Shown: positions 1-8,896, counted from the stretch's first letter. The stretch: 64,000 bases of DNA from Paenibacillus sp. UNC451MF (GCF_000686845.1 NZ_JMLS01000018.1:124001-188000); one strand, 5' to 3'. Made by a program: numbers and translations. The notes: a model not told the origin generated them from the letters alone.

Positions 1-561
1 TCCGGGTTTAGTACTGCAGATAAAATTTCGGATATTTCTGGTCGTGGAGTTGGATTGGACGTTGTAAAAACGAAGATTGAGAGCTTGGGAGGAACAGTAC
101 AGGTTGAATCGAAATGGGGAAAAGGCTCGAAGTTCTCTGTACAGCTTCCGCTTACTCTATCCATCATTTCGGCGATGCTAATCCGGCTGAGCAATGAGAA
201 GTATGCGATTCCGCTATCTTCAATTGTTGAGACGGCTGCTATTAAGCAGGATCAAATTCGTTTCGTGCACGGCAACAAAATGGTTAATTACCGCAACAGT
301 GTTATTCCATTAGTTTCTCTTGGTAAGCTATTCGACGTACCGAATACAGTTGAAGCGACTGAGGGTGAGACGCAAATCGTTGTCATCCGCAAAGGGGAGA
401 AGCTTGCTGCTCTTGTAGTCGACGAGTTTATTGGACAACAGGAGATTGTTTTGAAATCTCTTGGGAAATATTTAACGAACTTGTTCGCTATTTCTGGCGC
501 TACGATATTAGGAGACGGCCAAGTAGCTCTTATCATCGATACCAATGCATTAATTAAGTAA
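1..561 (+). CDS. cheA: Chemotaxis histidine kinase CheA, C-terminal part (truncated by window edge)
   Basis: The frame is open from base 1 and ends at 561, giving 186 residues of the end of CheA. The first residues contain the kinase ATP-lid segment GRGVGLDVV, followed by the P5 CheW-like regulatory domain (roughly residues 50-186), which docks CheW and the receptors. CheA autophosphorylates on His and passes phosphate to CheY. The catalytic core and P1-P3 domains lie upstream of the window. A methionine at base 55 is internal, not the start. It is followed 50 bases later by cheW, as in the Bacillus fla/che operon. Confidence 0.95.
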   Translation, partial: SGFSTADKISDISGRGVGLDVVKTKIESLGGTVQVESKWGKGSKFSVQLPLTLSIISAMLIRLSNEKYAIPLSSIVETAAIKQDQIRFVHGNKMVNYRNSVIPLVSLGKLFDVPNTVEATEGETQIVVIRKGEKLAALVVDEFIGQQEIVLKSLGKYLTNLFAISGATILGDGQVALIIDTNALIK

Positions 562-611
562 TTAGTCATAGCGTTTCCTAATCGATACACATTCTAAGGG
601 AGGCAAGGAAT

Positions 612-1073
612 ATGGGAGAAGAAATCAAAGTCATTGTTTTTGCTCTGGCACATGAGGAATATGGCGTAGAAGTAGAGAAGGTACGCACGATTGAACGGAT
701 GCAGCCAATGACAAGGGTGCCTAAGACACCTGAGTTTGTCAGAGGGGTCATTAACTTGCGAGGTGTTGTGACTCCAGTTATCGATCTACGTGGACGATTT
801 GGATTCAAGGAAAGCGAATTTACGGATAGCTCACGGATTATCATTGTCGCTGTGAATGATATCGAAGTCGGATTAATTGTAGATTCGGCTAATGATGTTA
901 TCGATGTGGATACAGATAATATTGATGATCCGCCAGAAATTGTTGGCGGCATTAAAGCAAAATATTTACACGGAATTGCTAAGGTGAGTGATAACAGGTT
1001 GCTAATCCTATTAAATTTACAAGAAGTATTGAATAAGAGTGAAATTATCCAACTAGAAAGCCTAGAGGAGTAA
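612..1073 (+). CDS. cheW: Chemotaxis coupling protein CheW
   Basis: A 153-residue single-domain CheW protein that links chemoreceptors to CheA at the membrane-associated signalling array. The beta-barrel signature RGVINLRGVVTPVIDLR is clear near residues 45-60. A good ribosome site (AAGGGAGG) sits before the ATG. It lies between cheA and cheC, 4 bases before cheC, so it is surely co-transcribed with them. Length is normal for the family. Confidence 0.96.
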   Translation: MGEEIKVIVFALAHEEYGVEVEKVRTIERMQPMTRVPKTPEFVRGVINLRGVVTPVIDLRGRFGFKESEFTDSSRIIIVAVNDIEVGLIVDSANDVIDVDTDNIDDPPEIVGGIKAKYLHGIAKVSDNRLLILLNLQEVLNKSEIIQLESLEE

Positions 1074-1077
1074 TCAC

Positions 1078-1698
1078 GTGGAATTATTCAACCGACTAGC
1101 AGATTTTCAAATGGATGTTCTGAAAGAAGTCGGCAACATAGGTGCGGGGCATGCGGCAACGGCTTTATCCAAACTTTTGGATAAGCCCGTTGATATGCTT
1201 GTACCTAAAGTGCGAGTAGTTGCATTCGAAGAAATCGCTGACAGCGTTGGCGGTGCGGAAGAGGTCGTTATCGCTATTTTCCTTCGTGTAGAAGGGGAGA
1301 CACCTGGTAATCTGTTTTTTATTATGACGATGGAGTCCGCAAAAAAATTACTTCGCAGTTTAGTAGGAATTATGGCGACTCATGACGAAAATTATACAGA
1401 GATGGAACTTTCTGCTCTATGCGAGATTGGCAATATTTTAGCAGGGTCCTATTTGTCCTCACTTGCAGATTTCACGCAATTGGCTATGTCACCTACGGTT
1501 CCTTCTATAGCTATTGATATGGCAGGAGCAATCCTAAGCTTTGGTCTCCTTCAATTCGGTCAAATGGGTGATCATGCATTATTAATTGATACGAAGTTTT
1601 TGGATGGTAATGAGGAAGTGAAGGGTCATTTCTTTTTAATTCCTGATCCGGAATCATTCGATAAAATTTTTAAAGCTTTGGGAGTAGAATCGCCATGA
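1078..1698 (+). CDS. cheC: CheY-P phosphatase CheC
   Basis: A 206-residue CheC. Two repeats carry the phosphatase helix signature: EVGNIGAGHAATAL near residue 17 and EIGNILAGSYLSSL near residue 120, each with the Glu and Asn needed for CheY-P hydrolysis. In Bacillus, CheC forms a complex with CheD that feeds adaptation. The start is GTG with a GAGG ribosome site inside the end of cheW. The last codons overlap cheD (ATGA), which fits coupled translation of the two partners. Confidence 0.95.
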   Translation: MELFNRLADFQMDVLKEVGNIGAGHAATALSKLLDKPVDMLVPKVRVVAFEEIADSVGGAEEVVIAIFLRVEGETPGNLFFIMTMESAKKLLRSLVGIMATHDENYTEMELSALCEIGNILAGSYLSSLADFTQLAMSPTVPSIAIDMAGAILSFGLLQFGQMGDHALLIDTKFLDGNEEVKGHFFLIPDPESFDKIFKALGVESP

Positions 1699-2189
1699 TC
1701 CAGGACAATTACATCAAGGTGGGCATGGCTGACCTGAATGTTACTCACTTGACCGGAGTGTTGAAGACGACGGGTTTAGGATCTTGCGTAGGACTTACTC
1801 TATATGATGCTAAAGCAAAAGTAGCCGGAATGGCGCATGTGATGCTGCCGACCTCGGAAATAGCGAGGGAAGGAAAGCTCAATATTGCGAAATATGCCGA
1901 TACGGCCGTTCCTGAGATGATTCAGAGAATGGAGGGCTTAGGCGCTTCTATTAAAAGAATGGAAGCCAAAATGGCTGGAGGCTCCCAAATGTTTGCATTT
2001 GGTGGGAACTCTGACACCATGAGGATCGGACCGAGAAACGTGGAGTCCTGCAAAGAAATGTTAAAGCGGTATTTAATACCTTTGAAGGCTGAAGATACGG
2101 GTGGCAACTACGGCAGAACGATTGAATTTGACTGTGAGACAGGCACTCTATTTATTAGAAGCGTTCAACAGGGAGTAAAGGAGCTTTAG
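1695..2189 (+). CDS. cheD: Chemoreceptor glutamine deamidase CheD
   Basis: A 164-residue CheD, which deamidates Gln residues on methyl-accepting receptors and is controlled by CheC. The active site is visible: Cys31 in TGLGSCVGL and His48 in GMAHVMLP, both in the family's expected positions. The start codon overlaps the cheC stop by four bases. Length and motifs are complete, so the enzyme should be active. Confidence 0.95.
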   Translation: MIQDNYIKVGMADLNVTHLTGVLKTTGLGSCVGLTLYDAKAKVAGMAHVMLPTSEIAREGKLNIAKYADTAVPEMIQRMEGLGASIKRMEAKMAGGSQMFAFGGNSDTMRIGPRNVESCKEMLKRYLIPLKAEDTGGNYGRTIEFDCETGTLFIRSVQQGVKEL

Positions 2190-2192
2190 CTT

Positions 2193-2618
2193 ATGATTGG
2201 AACTATTCGATGGAACGTTATGCTTGGTCTTATTTCATTAGTTATAACGTTCCTAAGCTCTATCTCAACAAATGTTTGGATGACGAGCTTGCTTAGGAGT
2301 GTATACAGTTTTTTCATTGTTTTTTTTCTCGTCTTTCTGTTTCGGTGGATTCTTGGCACGATTGCAGGGCTAAACCAGTTACAAACTGAGCCGAAGAATA
2401 CTGCTTTAGAGGATGAAAGCAAAGGTACCGCTTTCGATGTGCAGACACCAGATGACGAGGCATCCATTCATCAAATGTTAAAGGATTCGCTTGATCCTAA
2501 AGCACCCGCGATGGATTCCGGTTTTGCACCGTTGAATCCACCGAAGCTGTCCAGCAAGACTAACAGCATGGAACCAGGAGAGATGGCACAAGCGGTACGT
2601 CGTATGACGGAAGAATAA
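2193..2618 (+). CDS. Membrane protein of unknown function between cheD and sigD
   Basis: A 141-residue protein I do not recognise. The N-terminal 60 residues hold two hydrophobic segments (about 8-27 and 33-58). The rest is hydrophilic and acidic, ending in a short tail that includes MAQAVRRMTEE. B. subtilis has sigD directly after cheD, so this gene is an addition at this spot. It starts 4 bases after cheD with an AAGGAG site and ends 18 bases before sigD, so it is read with the chemotaxis operon. A role in motility or sigma-D control is only suggested by position. Confidence 0.8.
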   Translation: MIGTIRWNVMLGLISLVITFLSSISTNVWMTSLLRSVYSFFIVFFLVFLFRWILGTIAGLNQLQTEPKNTALEDESKGTAFDVQTPDDEASIHQMLKDSLDPKAPAMDSGFAPLNPPKLSSKTNSMEPGEMAQAVRRMTEE

Positions 2619-2636
2619 GGGTGGTGACAACCGGTT

Positions 2637-3422
2637 ATGATTCAACAAAAATCGCATTTACAAAATATCGATGTATGGAAACAGTGGAAGGAATTCGGTG
2701 TAATTGAAGCAAAACAGTCACTGATTGAAAATTATTTGCCACTGGTCGAATATGTATCGAACCGTCTGTCTATCGGCCTGCCCAAAAATGTATCGAAAGA
2801 CGATTTGGCTAGCTACGGAGTCATGGGTCTTATCGATGCTATTGAGAAGTTTGATTATGAACGCGGACTGCAGTTTGAGACCTATGCATCTTGGCGGATT
2901 CGTGGTGCTATCATTGATGGATTACGTCAAGGGGACTGGGTGCCTCGTTCGATCAGAGAAAAGTCCAAAAAAATTGAAGAAGCATATCAGATGCTAGAAC
3001 AGCAATATTTGCGTTCAGTTACGGATGCAGAAATAAGCTCTTATCTGCAAGTAAGCGAGAATGAATTTCACCAAATGGTTCAGGAAATTGCGATTACAAC
3101 GGTTTGCTCGATTGATGATCCCATACGTGAAGAAGATTCTGAGACCCGGCTGTCTCTATTGATTGACGAGAAGGCCAAGAACCCTGAGTATAAGGTCAAT
3201 GAGTTTTACTTAAAAGAAACATTGGCAAAAGCGATTGAGCGTCTGACGGATAAGGAACGAACAGTCGTCTCTCTATTTTATTACGAGGAGCTATCTTTAA
3301 GTGAAATAGCGGAGGTCATGAGTCTATCGCCATCAAGAATCTCACAACTTCATTCCAAAGCGATTCTTCGTCTACGCGGCTCTTTAGGCCGGTTTAAGAC
3401 ACAGTTATTTCAAGAAACTTGA
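2637..3422 (+). CDS. sigD: Flagellar/motility sigma factor SigD (FliA family)
   Basis: A 261-residue sigma-28 family factor that directs RNA polymerase to late flagellar, chemotaxis and autolysin promoters. Region 2 is visible near residues 60-105 (YGVMGLIDAIEKFDYERG, then FETYASWRIRGAIIDGLRQ in register). The region 4 helix-turn-helix (LSEIAEVMSLSPSRISQL) is near residue 225. The start has a GGTGGTGAC site. Its place at the end of the fla/che operon matches B. subtilis, where distance from the promoter limits SigD level. Confidence 0.96.
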   Translation: MIQQKSHLQNIDVWKQWKEFGVIEAKQSLIENYLPLVEYVSNRLSIGLPKNVSKDDLASYGVMGLIDAIEKFDYERGLQFETYASWRIRGAIIDGLRQGDWVPRSIREKSKKIEEAYQMLEQQYLRSVTDAEISSYLQVSENEFHQMVQEIAITTVCSIDDPIREEDSETRLSLLIDEKAKNPEYKVNEFYLKETLAKAIERLTDKERTVVSLFYYEELSLSEIAEVMSLSPSRISQLHSKAILRLRGSLGRFKTQLFQET

Positions 3423-3446
3423 TCGGAAAGAAAGTGGGGGAGAATA

Positions 3447-4853
3447 ATGAGTGAATCTTCAATTCCGCTAAGTTATTATGCCGAGATTTCATTGTCGGAT
3501 GATAAGGCGCAGGCTTATTTGCAATTTAAGCACAATGAAGAAGGTATCAATGTGTCATTAACTCAGTTGGAAGAGTTGCTCAATTCCTATAAAATTGTTC
3601 ACGGCATTGATTTAGATATGCTCAGCGCGATTGCCCGCAATCCAAAAGCTTACTTTCAGGCCAAAACTTTAGTCGCGAGCGGAACGTCGCCTGTTGCTGG
3701 GAAAGACGGTTATATCAAACTTACATACGAAGTTGCGAATGAAACGAAAAAACCGGTTGAGCTAGAAAGCGGAAAAGTTGATTTTAGAGAAATTACAACG
3801 ATCAGCAATGTCCGTAAAGGGCAATTGCTTGCCCAGAAAATGCCGGCAACCGCTGGAACTCCAGGAAAAGCGGTTACCGGTGAAGTACTTCCTGCAAAAG
3901 AAGGCAAGGAAGCCCGTCTGAAAATTGGTAAAAACGTTGTAGCAGATCCTGAACAAAAAGCATTATACGCAGCAATCGATGGCATGATTGTCAAAACCGA
4001 GCGGGATAAAATTAACGTATTTCCTATTTTTGAAGTCAATGGGGATGTCGATTACAACGTTGGTAATATCGACTTTGTCGGTTCCGTCGTCATTCGTGGT
4101 AACGTACTCAGTGGATTTAAAATTAAAGCATCAGGGGATATCCGGATTACCGGCAGCGTGGATGGCGCAGATCTTGAAGCGGAAGGATCTATTGAGATCA
4201 GTGCGGGGATTCTCGGTCATAATAAAGCTATAATTCGTGCAGGAAAAAGGGTTAAGAGTTCTTTCATCCAAGATGCTACAGTAATAGCCGAGGAAATCTT
4301 TGTTACGCAAAGCATTATGCATTCTAACATCCGAGCGTCCAAAAATGTAGTTGTAAAAGGAACTAAAGGATTAATTGTAGGCGGAATTATTCAATCGGGA
4401 GAGAACGTAGTAGCCAGAACGATTGGTAATTCTATGTCCACTGCAACCGTAATTGAAGTGGGAGTACTCCCTGAGCTGCGTAACGAGCTAGTCCAGCTGC
4501 GTGTTCAGCTTAGGGCCGTTAATGAGAACTTTGACAAAACGGAGAAAGCGCTAGCATTGCTCGATCAATTAGCGGCAGTGGGGCAGCTTAGTCCGGATAA
4601 AGTGGCTATGCGAATCAAACTTAACCACACAAAGAAGCAAATTGGGGAAGAACAGGCAGGCTGCAAGGAACGTATTTTCGAAATAGAACGCTCGCTTGAA
4701 GATTCCGATAAAGCTAAAGTAGAAGTTGTTTCTACTATATATAGTGGAGTTAAGATTGTTATAGGCAGGTACACCAAATTTATAAAAGATCATGTGTCCC
4801 ATGTGAAGTTTCAATTAGCCAATGGAGACATTGCCATGATTCCTATTACATAA
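3447..4853 (+). CDS. FapA family protein (DUF342)
   Basis: A 468-residue DUF342 protein. The N-terminal third is a mixed domain, then come beta-helix-like repeats with alternating Gly and Val/Ile (about residues 190-320, such as GNVLSGFKIKASGDIRITG). A coiled coil follows (about 340-410) and then a small C-terminal beta domain. Proteins of this family are annotated as flagellar assembly protein A. Its place directly after sigD, with a GTGGGGGAG ribosome site, fits a motility or envelope role. The biochemical function is not established. Confidence 0.85.
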   Translation: MSESSIPLSYYAEISLSDDKAQAYLQFKHNEEGINVSLTQLEELLNSYKIVHGIDLDMLSAIARNPKAYFQAKTLVASGTSPVAGKDGYIKLTYEVANETKKPVELESGKVDFREITTISNVRKGQLLAQKMPATAGTPGKAVTGEVLPAKEGKEARLKIGKNVVADPEQKALYAAIDGMIVKTERDKINVFPIFEVNGDVDYNVGNIDFVGSVVIRGNVLSGFKIKASGDIRITGSVDGADLEAEGSIEISAGILGHNKAIIRAGKRVKSSFIQDATVIAEEIFVTQSIMHSNIRASKNVVVKGTKGLIVGGIIQSGENVVARTIGNSMSTATVIEVGVLPELRNELVQLRVQLRAVNENFDKTEKALALLDQLAAVGQLSPDKVAMRIKLNHTKKQIGEEQAGCKERIFEIERSLEDSDKAKVEVVSTIYSGVKIVIGRYTKFIKDHVSHVKFQLANGDIAMIPIT

Positions 4854-4882
4854 TGAATGAACAAGCCTAGGGAGGGATTGCG

Positions 4883-5206
4883 ATGAGCTTGAGGCCCGTA
4901 GAGCTGCAGTTTGTGTTACATAAGAATGATGAAGCCGGTTTGAAACAAAACCAGTTGAATCAAAAGCCAGTCCAAGATCAAGCGTTACTTGCCGATGATG
5001 CGTTGAAACATACGGAAAAAGAACGTCATTTAACAGGGAAAAGCGAAAATCCCCACAAAGCAACCCTTTTTGAGAAAGACAAGGAAAAATCAGAGCATCA
5101 AAATAAAAAGTCTCCTAGAAAAAAAGAGAGTGCTAGTTCATCGTCTACTCATCCAGAGAAGAGCGAGCACCCTTTTAAAGGAAAGCACATCGATTATTCA
5201 CTATAA
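4883..5206 (+). CDS. Small hydrophilic protein of unknown function
   Basis: A 107-residue, highly charged protein rich in Lys, Glu, Gln, His and Ser, with no membrane segment and probably disordered. A strong ribosome site (AGGGAGG) precedes the ATG, which is the main support that it is translated. The first 15 residues (SLRPVELQFVLHKND) are the least low-complexity part. It sits inside the motility operon between the FapA-like gene and a SwrB-like gene. I do not recognise a family. Confidence 0.7.
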   Translation: MSLRPVELQFVLHKNDEAGLKQNQLNQKPVQDQALLADDALKHTEKERHLTGKSENPHKATLFEKDKEKSEHQNKKSPRKKESASSSSTHPEKSEHPFKGKHIDYSL

Positions 5207-5248
5207 ACAGCTCAGATGTAACGTGACTAGCAGAAAAAGGTGATTGGT

Positions 5249-5836
5249 ATGTATCAACCTTGGGTATATATTGTTCTGGTGGGCCTAGTTCTTATTGTAT
5301 ATGCCACGCTTGTACCAAAGTCAAGCTCATCCAAAGCCAAGGCAGCTCCAGGCATAGACGAAATTGAACAAACCATGGAGCATTTTGCAGGAGAGTTAGA
5401 GGAACAAAATGAGGCATTAATCCGGCAACTGGCAGACATTAAGAAGGATAACGAAGTTCATCAAGCCAAGCTGTCCTCAAAAATGGAGACGTTGGAAAGT
5501 CAATTCGCACATTCTAATCAAGAGCTTATGAAGCTTGGTCTGGCTTATGATGAGCTTCAAAAAAAGCTGGATCAACAAATAGATTCGAGAGTTAGCAGTA
5601 GAAACGAAGTTGTAATGGTGCAACCAGATGAATTGGATGCTCTAGCAACTGATGACGAAGTACAGCCAGAAGCAACGGGAATGAATATCCGGAGTAGATA
5701 TGCTGAATTGTTCGAGCTTTACGAGCAAGGTAAATCTACTGACAGTATTGCCAAAAAAATGAACATGAACAAAGGTGAGGTCAACCTGATCCTTCAATTA
5801 GCCAAGCAGGAGGAACAGTTGAATGCTCAAAAATAG
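5249..5836 (+). CDS. SwrB-like membrane-anchored protein with C-terminal helix-turn-helix-like segment
   Basis: A 195-residue protein: one N-terminal membrane helix (about 5-22), a long coiled coil (about 35-115), an acidic linker, and a C-terminal segment resembling a DNA-binding helix-turn-helix (YAELFELYEQGKSTDSIAKK, then MNMNKGEVNLIL). The layout and the location just after sigD match SwrB/YlxL of B. subtilis, which helps activate the flagellar basal body. I chose ATG 5249 because AAAGG lies 8 bases before it; the in-frame GTG at 5240 overlaps that site. Assignment rests on layout and synteny, not clear identity. Confidence 0.75.
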   Translation: MYQPWVYIVLVGLVLIVYATLVPKSSSSKAKAAPGIDEIEQTMEHFAGELEEQNEALIRQLADIKKDNEVHQAKLSSKMETLESQFAHSNQELMKLGLAYDELQKKLDQQIDSRVSSRNEVVMVQPDELDALATDDEVQPEATGMNIRSRYAELFELYEQGKSTDSIAKKMNMNKGEVNLILQLAKQEEQLNAQK

Positions 5837-6326
5837 ATCATTGCTTCTTGGGCTGGGTACAGGATTGATAGCCGGCGCTCTATTGCTTCAAGTAATGAAT
5901 ATTGCAGCATCACCTGAGCAGATGGCTAAAGGCATGGAACTGCAGGAGATGGATAAGCAGAAGCTGAAGGAAGCCGCGGCTAAGTACTATCAAGTGAACG
6001 AATTGGATCAAAAATTATACAATCAGACGCAAGCGGATGCTCTTGTTCAGCAGAAGTTGAAGGAAGAGCAGGATAAGCAAGCAACGGCGGCTCCAGCGCA
6101 GACATCTAAAGAAACGATGAAGGAAACCTACATTTTTATATCTAAGGGCCTTACAGCGGGCAATGTAGCCGATTTACTGCAGCAGAGCGGAGTTATTGCG
6201 GATCGTAAAACGTTTGAGGATGCTATGTATAAACAGCAGCTCAATGATAAGATTGTAGCTGGAGTTCATGTATTTAAAGGCCCCCAAGACCTGACACAAG
6301 TGCTTACAAATTTAACTTCACAATAA
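5823..6326 (+). CDS. Membrane-anchored protein with MltG/YceG N-terminal-like domain, no catalytic domain
   Basis: A 167-residue protein with an N-terminal signal anchor (about 5-23), a Gln/Lys/Ala-rich helical linker, and a C-terminal module (about 103-165) that reads like the LysM-like module preceding the catalytic part of MltG endolytic transglycosylases (FISKGLTAGNVADLLQQSGV). The catalytic domain of MltG is absent, so it probably binds or scaffolds at the cell surface. The ATG overlaps the end of the previous gene, with AGGAGG 9 bases upstream. It is the last gene before the operon terminator. Confidence 0.7.
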   Translation: MLKNRSLLLGLGTGLIAGALLLQVMNIAASPEQMAKGMELQEMDKQKLKEAAAKYYQVNELDQKLYNQTQADALVQQKLKEEQDKQATAAPAQTSKETMKETYIFISKGLTAGNVADLLQQSGVIADRKTFEDAMYKQQLNDKIVAGVHVFKGPQDLTQVLTNLTSQ

Positions 6327-6330
6327 GAGT

Positions 6331-6358
6331 CTAACCTTGTTTGAGGTTAGGCTTTTGT
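6331..6358 (+). terminator. Intrinsic terminator ending the fla/che operon
   Basis: A 7-bp stem (6331-6337 with 6344-6350, CTAACCT/AGGTTAG) with a 6-base loop, followed by a T-rich stretch. It lies 4 bases after the stop of the last motility-operon gene and before the rpsB promoter, so it separates two transcription units. Confidence 0.75.
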
Positions 6359-6375
6359 TCTAATAATAGAAGATG

Positions 6376-6404
6376 TTGCATACGATAATCAGTTGTGGTA
6401 TATT
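6376..6404 (+). promoter_or_regulatory. Sigma-A promoter for rpsB
   Basis: TTGCAT at 6376-6381 and TATATT at 6399-6404 are separated by exactly 17 bases. It follows the operon terminator and precedes rpsB by about 120 bases, leaving a long leader that can fold (see the leader entry). Confidence 0.7.
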
Positions 6405-6420
6405 TATTGACGGTGTTAAA

Positions 6421-6495
6421 ACGCACGCAGGTCAATTCGCGTAATGGTGCTGCCGATTCCGGTAGTTTTATGTCGAAAATGCGACCTTGCGGAGG
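6421..6495 (+). promoter_or_regulatory. Structured leader RNA upstream of rpsB (candidate S2 autoregulatory leader)
   Basis: Between promoter and start codon, 6426-6433 (CGCAGGTC) can pair with 6483-6491 (GACCTTGCG) through 8 base pairs with one bulged base. The closed domain includes an internal hairpin (6451-6464, stem TGCCG/CGGTA with one wobble pair and an ATTC loop). Ribosomal protein genes often bind their own leaders; that S2 binds this one is inference. Folding is read by eye. Confidence 0.45.
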
Positions 6496-6531
6496 AGACC
6501 CAAAAAACCAATTTAGAGGAGGTGTGTGAAG

Positions 6532-7230
6532 ATGGCAGTAATCTCCATGAAGCAGCTTTTGGAAGCTGGGGTACACTTCGGTCATCAAACCCGTCGTTGG
6601 AATCCAAAAATGGATCGTTACATCTTCACTGAAAGAAACGGAATTTATATTATCGACCTGCAAAAAACGGTCAAGAAAGTGGAAGAAGCTTACAACTTCG
6701 TAAAATCCGTTGCTGACGAAAACGGCACGATTTTGTTCGTAGGTACCAAAAAGCAAGCTCAAGATTCCGTTGCGGAAGAAGCTGAGCGTTGCGGTATGTA
6801 CTACATCAACCAGCGTTGGTTGGGTGGTACACTGACTAACTTCCAAACTATCCAAAAGCGTATTGATCGCTTGAAACAGCTTGAGAAGTGGGAAGAAGAT
6901 GGCACATTCGAAGTGCTGCCTAAGAAAGAAGTTATTATTCTTCGCAAGGAAAAAGACCGTTTGGAAAAATTCCTTGGTGGAATTAAGAATATGAAAGGTC
7001 TTCCGAGCGCATTGTTCGTAATTGACCCTCGTAAAGAGCGCATTGCAGTTGCAGAAGCTCGCAAATTGGGTATCCCAATCGTTGGTATCGTTGATACTAA
7101 CTGTGATCCGGACGAAATCGATTATGTTATCCCTGGTAACGACGATGCAATCCGTGCGGTGAAATTGTTGACAGCTAAAATTGCTGATGCAGTTATCGAA
7201 GCACATCAAGGTGAACAAACAACAGCTTAA
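6532..7230 (+). CDS. rpsB: 30S ribosomal protein S2
   Basis: A 232-residue S2, full length, starting [20 protein letters not shown], a clear family signature, with GTKKQAQ and [10 protein letters not shown] following. I chose ATG 6532 because AGGAGG at 6517-6522 is 9 bases upstream; the in-frame GTG at 6526 is only 3 bases from that site. S2 is a late-binding small-subunit protein needed for mRNA recruitment. It precedes tsf as in most bacteria, but an intrinsic terminator lies between them. Confidence 0.97.
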   Translation: MAVISMKQLLEAGVHFGHQTRRWNPKMDRYIFTERNGIYIIDLQKTVKKVEEAYNFVKSVADENGTILFVGTKKQAQDSVAEEAERCGMYYINQRWLGGTLTNFQTIQKRIDRLKQLEKWEEDGTFEVLPKKEVIILRKEKDRLEKFLGGIKNMKGLPSALFVIDPRKERIAVAEARKLGIPIVGIVDTNCDPDEIDYVIPGNDDAIRAVKLLTAKIADAVIEAHQGEQTTA

Positions 7231-7242
7231 TTGCTGAATAGG

Positions 7243-7287
7243 AAAGGGTGGTTCAAAGGTGCAAAATCCTTTCACCGCCCTTTTTTT
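7243..7287 (+). terminator. Intrinsic terminator between rpsB and tsf
   Basis: AAAGGGTGGT at 7243-7252 pairs with ACCGCCCTTT at 7274-7283 (10 bp, one wobble), with an inner AAAGG/CCTTT helix, and then a run of seven T (7281-7287). It would reduce read-through from rpsB to tsf, so that S2 and EF-Ts need not be made in equal amounts. Confidence 0.8.
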
Positions 7288-7320
7288 AGGGTCATAGACA
7301 AATTATAAGGAGGCCAAATC

Positions 7321-7971
7321 ATGGCGGTTAATGCAGCATCGGTAAAAGAATTGCGTGAAAGAACAGGAGCAGGAATGCTCGATTGTAAAAAAGCGTTGGA
7401 AGAGGCTAATGGTGATTTGTCCAAAGCAGCTGATATCCTTCGTGAGAAAGGCTTGTCCGCAGCGGCTAACAAAGCAGGTCGTATCGCTACTGAAGGCACT
7501 GTAGAATCCTACATCCACGCTGGCGGCCGTATCGGCGTATTGGTAGAAGTTAACTGTGAAACAGACTTCGTTGGTAAAACAGATCAATTCCGTGAATTTG
7601 TTAGAGACGTTGCTATGCATATTGCAGCTTCGAGCCCGCTGTATGTTCGTCGTGAAGAAGTTCCTCAAGATGCTTTGGATAAAGAGCGTGAAATTTTGAC
7701 TGCACAAGCTTTGAACGAAGGCAAACCAGCTAACATCGTTCAAAAAATGGTAGAAGGCCGTCTTGGCAAATACTACGAAGAGTACTGCTTGATGGAGCAG
7801 CCTTTCGTTAAAGATCCAGACAAAACCATCAGCCAATTGGTTAACGAAAAAGTATCAACAATCGGTGAGAACATCACGATCCGTCGTTTCGCTCGTTTTG
7901 AACTGGGCGAAGGCTTGGAGAAAAAACAAGAGAACTTTGCTGAAGAAGTAATGGCTCAAGTGAAAAAATAA
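7321..7971 (+). CDS. tsf: Translation elongation factor Ts (short form)
   Basis: A 216-residue EF-Ts that recharges EF-Tu with GTP. The N-terminal UBA-like domain ([20 protein letters not shown]) and the core signature [14 protein letters not shown] near residue 77 are intact. EF-Ts of B. subtilis is about 290 residues, so this is a short form with a reduced core, closer in size to the Thermus type. AAGGAGG precedes the ATG. No frameshift is visible; the short length seems genuine and typical of Paenibacillus-like genomes. Confidence 0.96.
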   Translation: MAVNAASVKELRERTGAGMLDCKKALEEANGDLSKAADILREKGLSAAANKAGRIATEGTVESYIHAGGRIGVLVEVNCETDFVGKTDQFREFVRDVAMHIAASSPLYVRREEVPQDALDKEREILTAQALNEGKPANIVQKMVEGRLGKYYEEYCLMEQPFVKDPDKTISQLVNEKVSTIGENITIRRFARFELGEGLEKKQENFAEEVMAQVKK

Positions 7972-8021
7972 TCGAGATACTTCATTCGACGTATCTTAGC
8001 TTATAGCTTTGGGATTTCATC

Positions 8022-8071
8022 TACGGTAAATGATAAGGTTTCACCAAAATGGAAATTTATCATTTACCGTA
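8022..8071 (+). repeat. 15-bp perfect inverted repeat between tsf and pyrH
   Basis: TACGGTAAATGATAA (8022-8036) and TTATCATTTACCGTA (8057-8071) are exact reverse complements around a 20-base centre that itself extends the pairing partly. No T-run follows, so it is not a standard terminator. It could be an operator, an mRNA-stabilising hairpin or a small dispersed repeat. Confidence 0.85.
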
Positions 8072-8096
8072 CATAAATACGGAAAAGAAAAACGTG

Positions 8097-8122
8097 GGAA
8101 CACTTAGTGTTCCTTCTTTTTT
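8097..8122 (+). terminator. Intrinsic terminator after tsf
   Basis: A 7-bp stem GGAACAC (8097-8103) / GTGTTCC (8107-8113) with a TTA loop, followed by TTCTTTTTT. It separates tsf from pyrH. Confidence 0.8.
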
Positions 8123-8167
8123 AAACATAAACAGGCAAGATAGCTGATTTACGAACGGGGGTAGTAA

Positions 8168-8896
<729 letters not shown>

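Noticed and set aside
6331-7275. A 314-codon open frame on the minus strand opposite rpsB
   Set aside because: It lies fully antisense to the unmistakable S2 gene, covers its leader and terminator, has Phe/Cys-rich composition typical of antisense shadows and no ribosome site.
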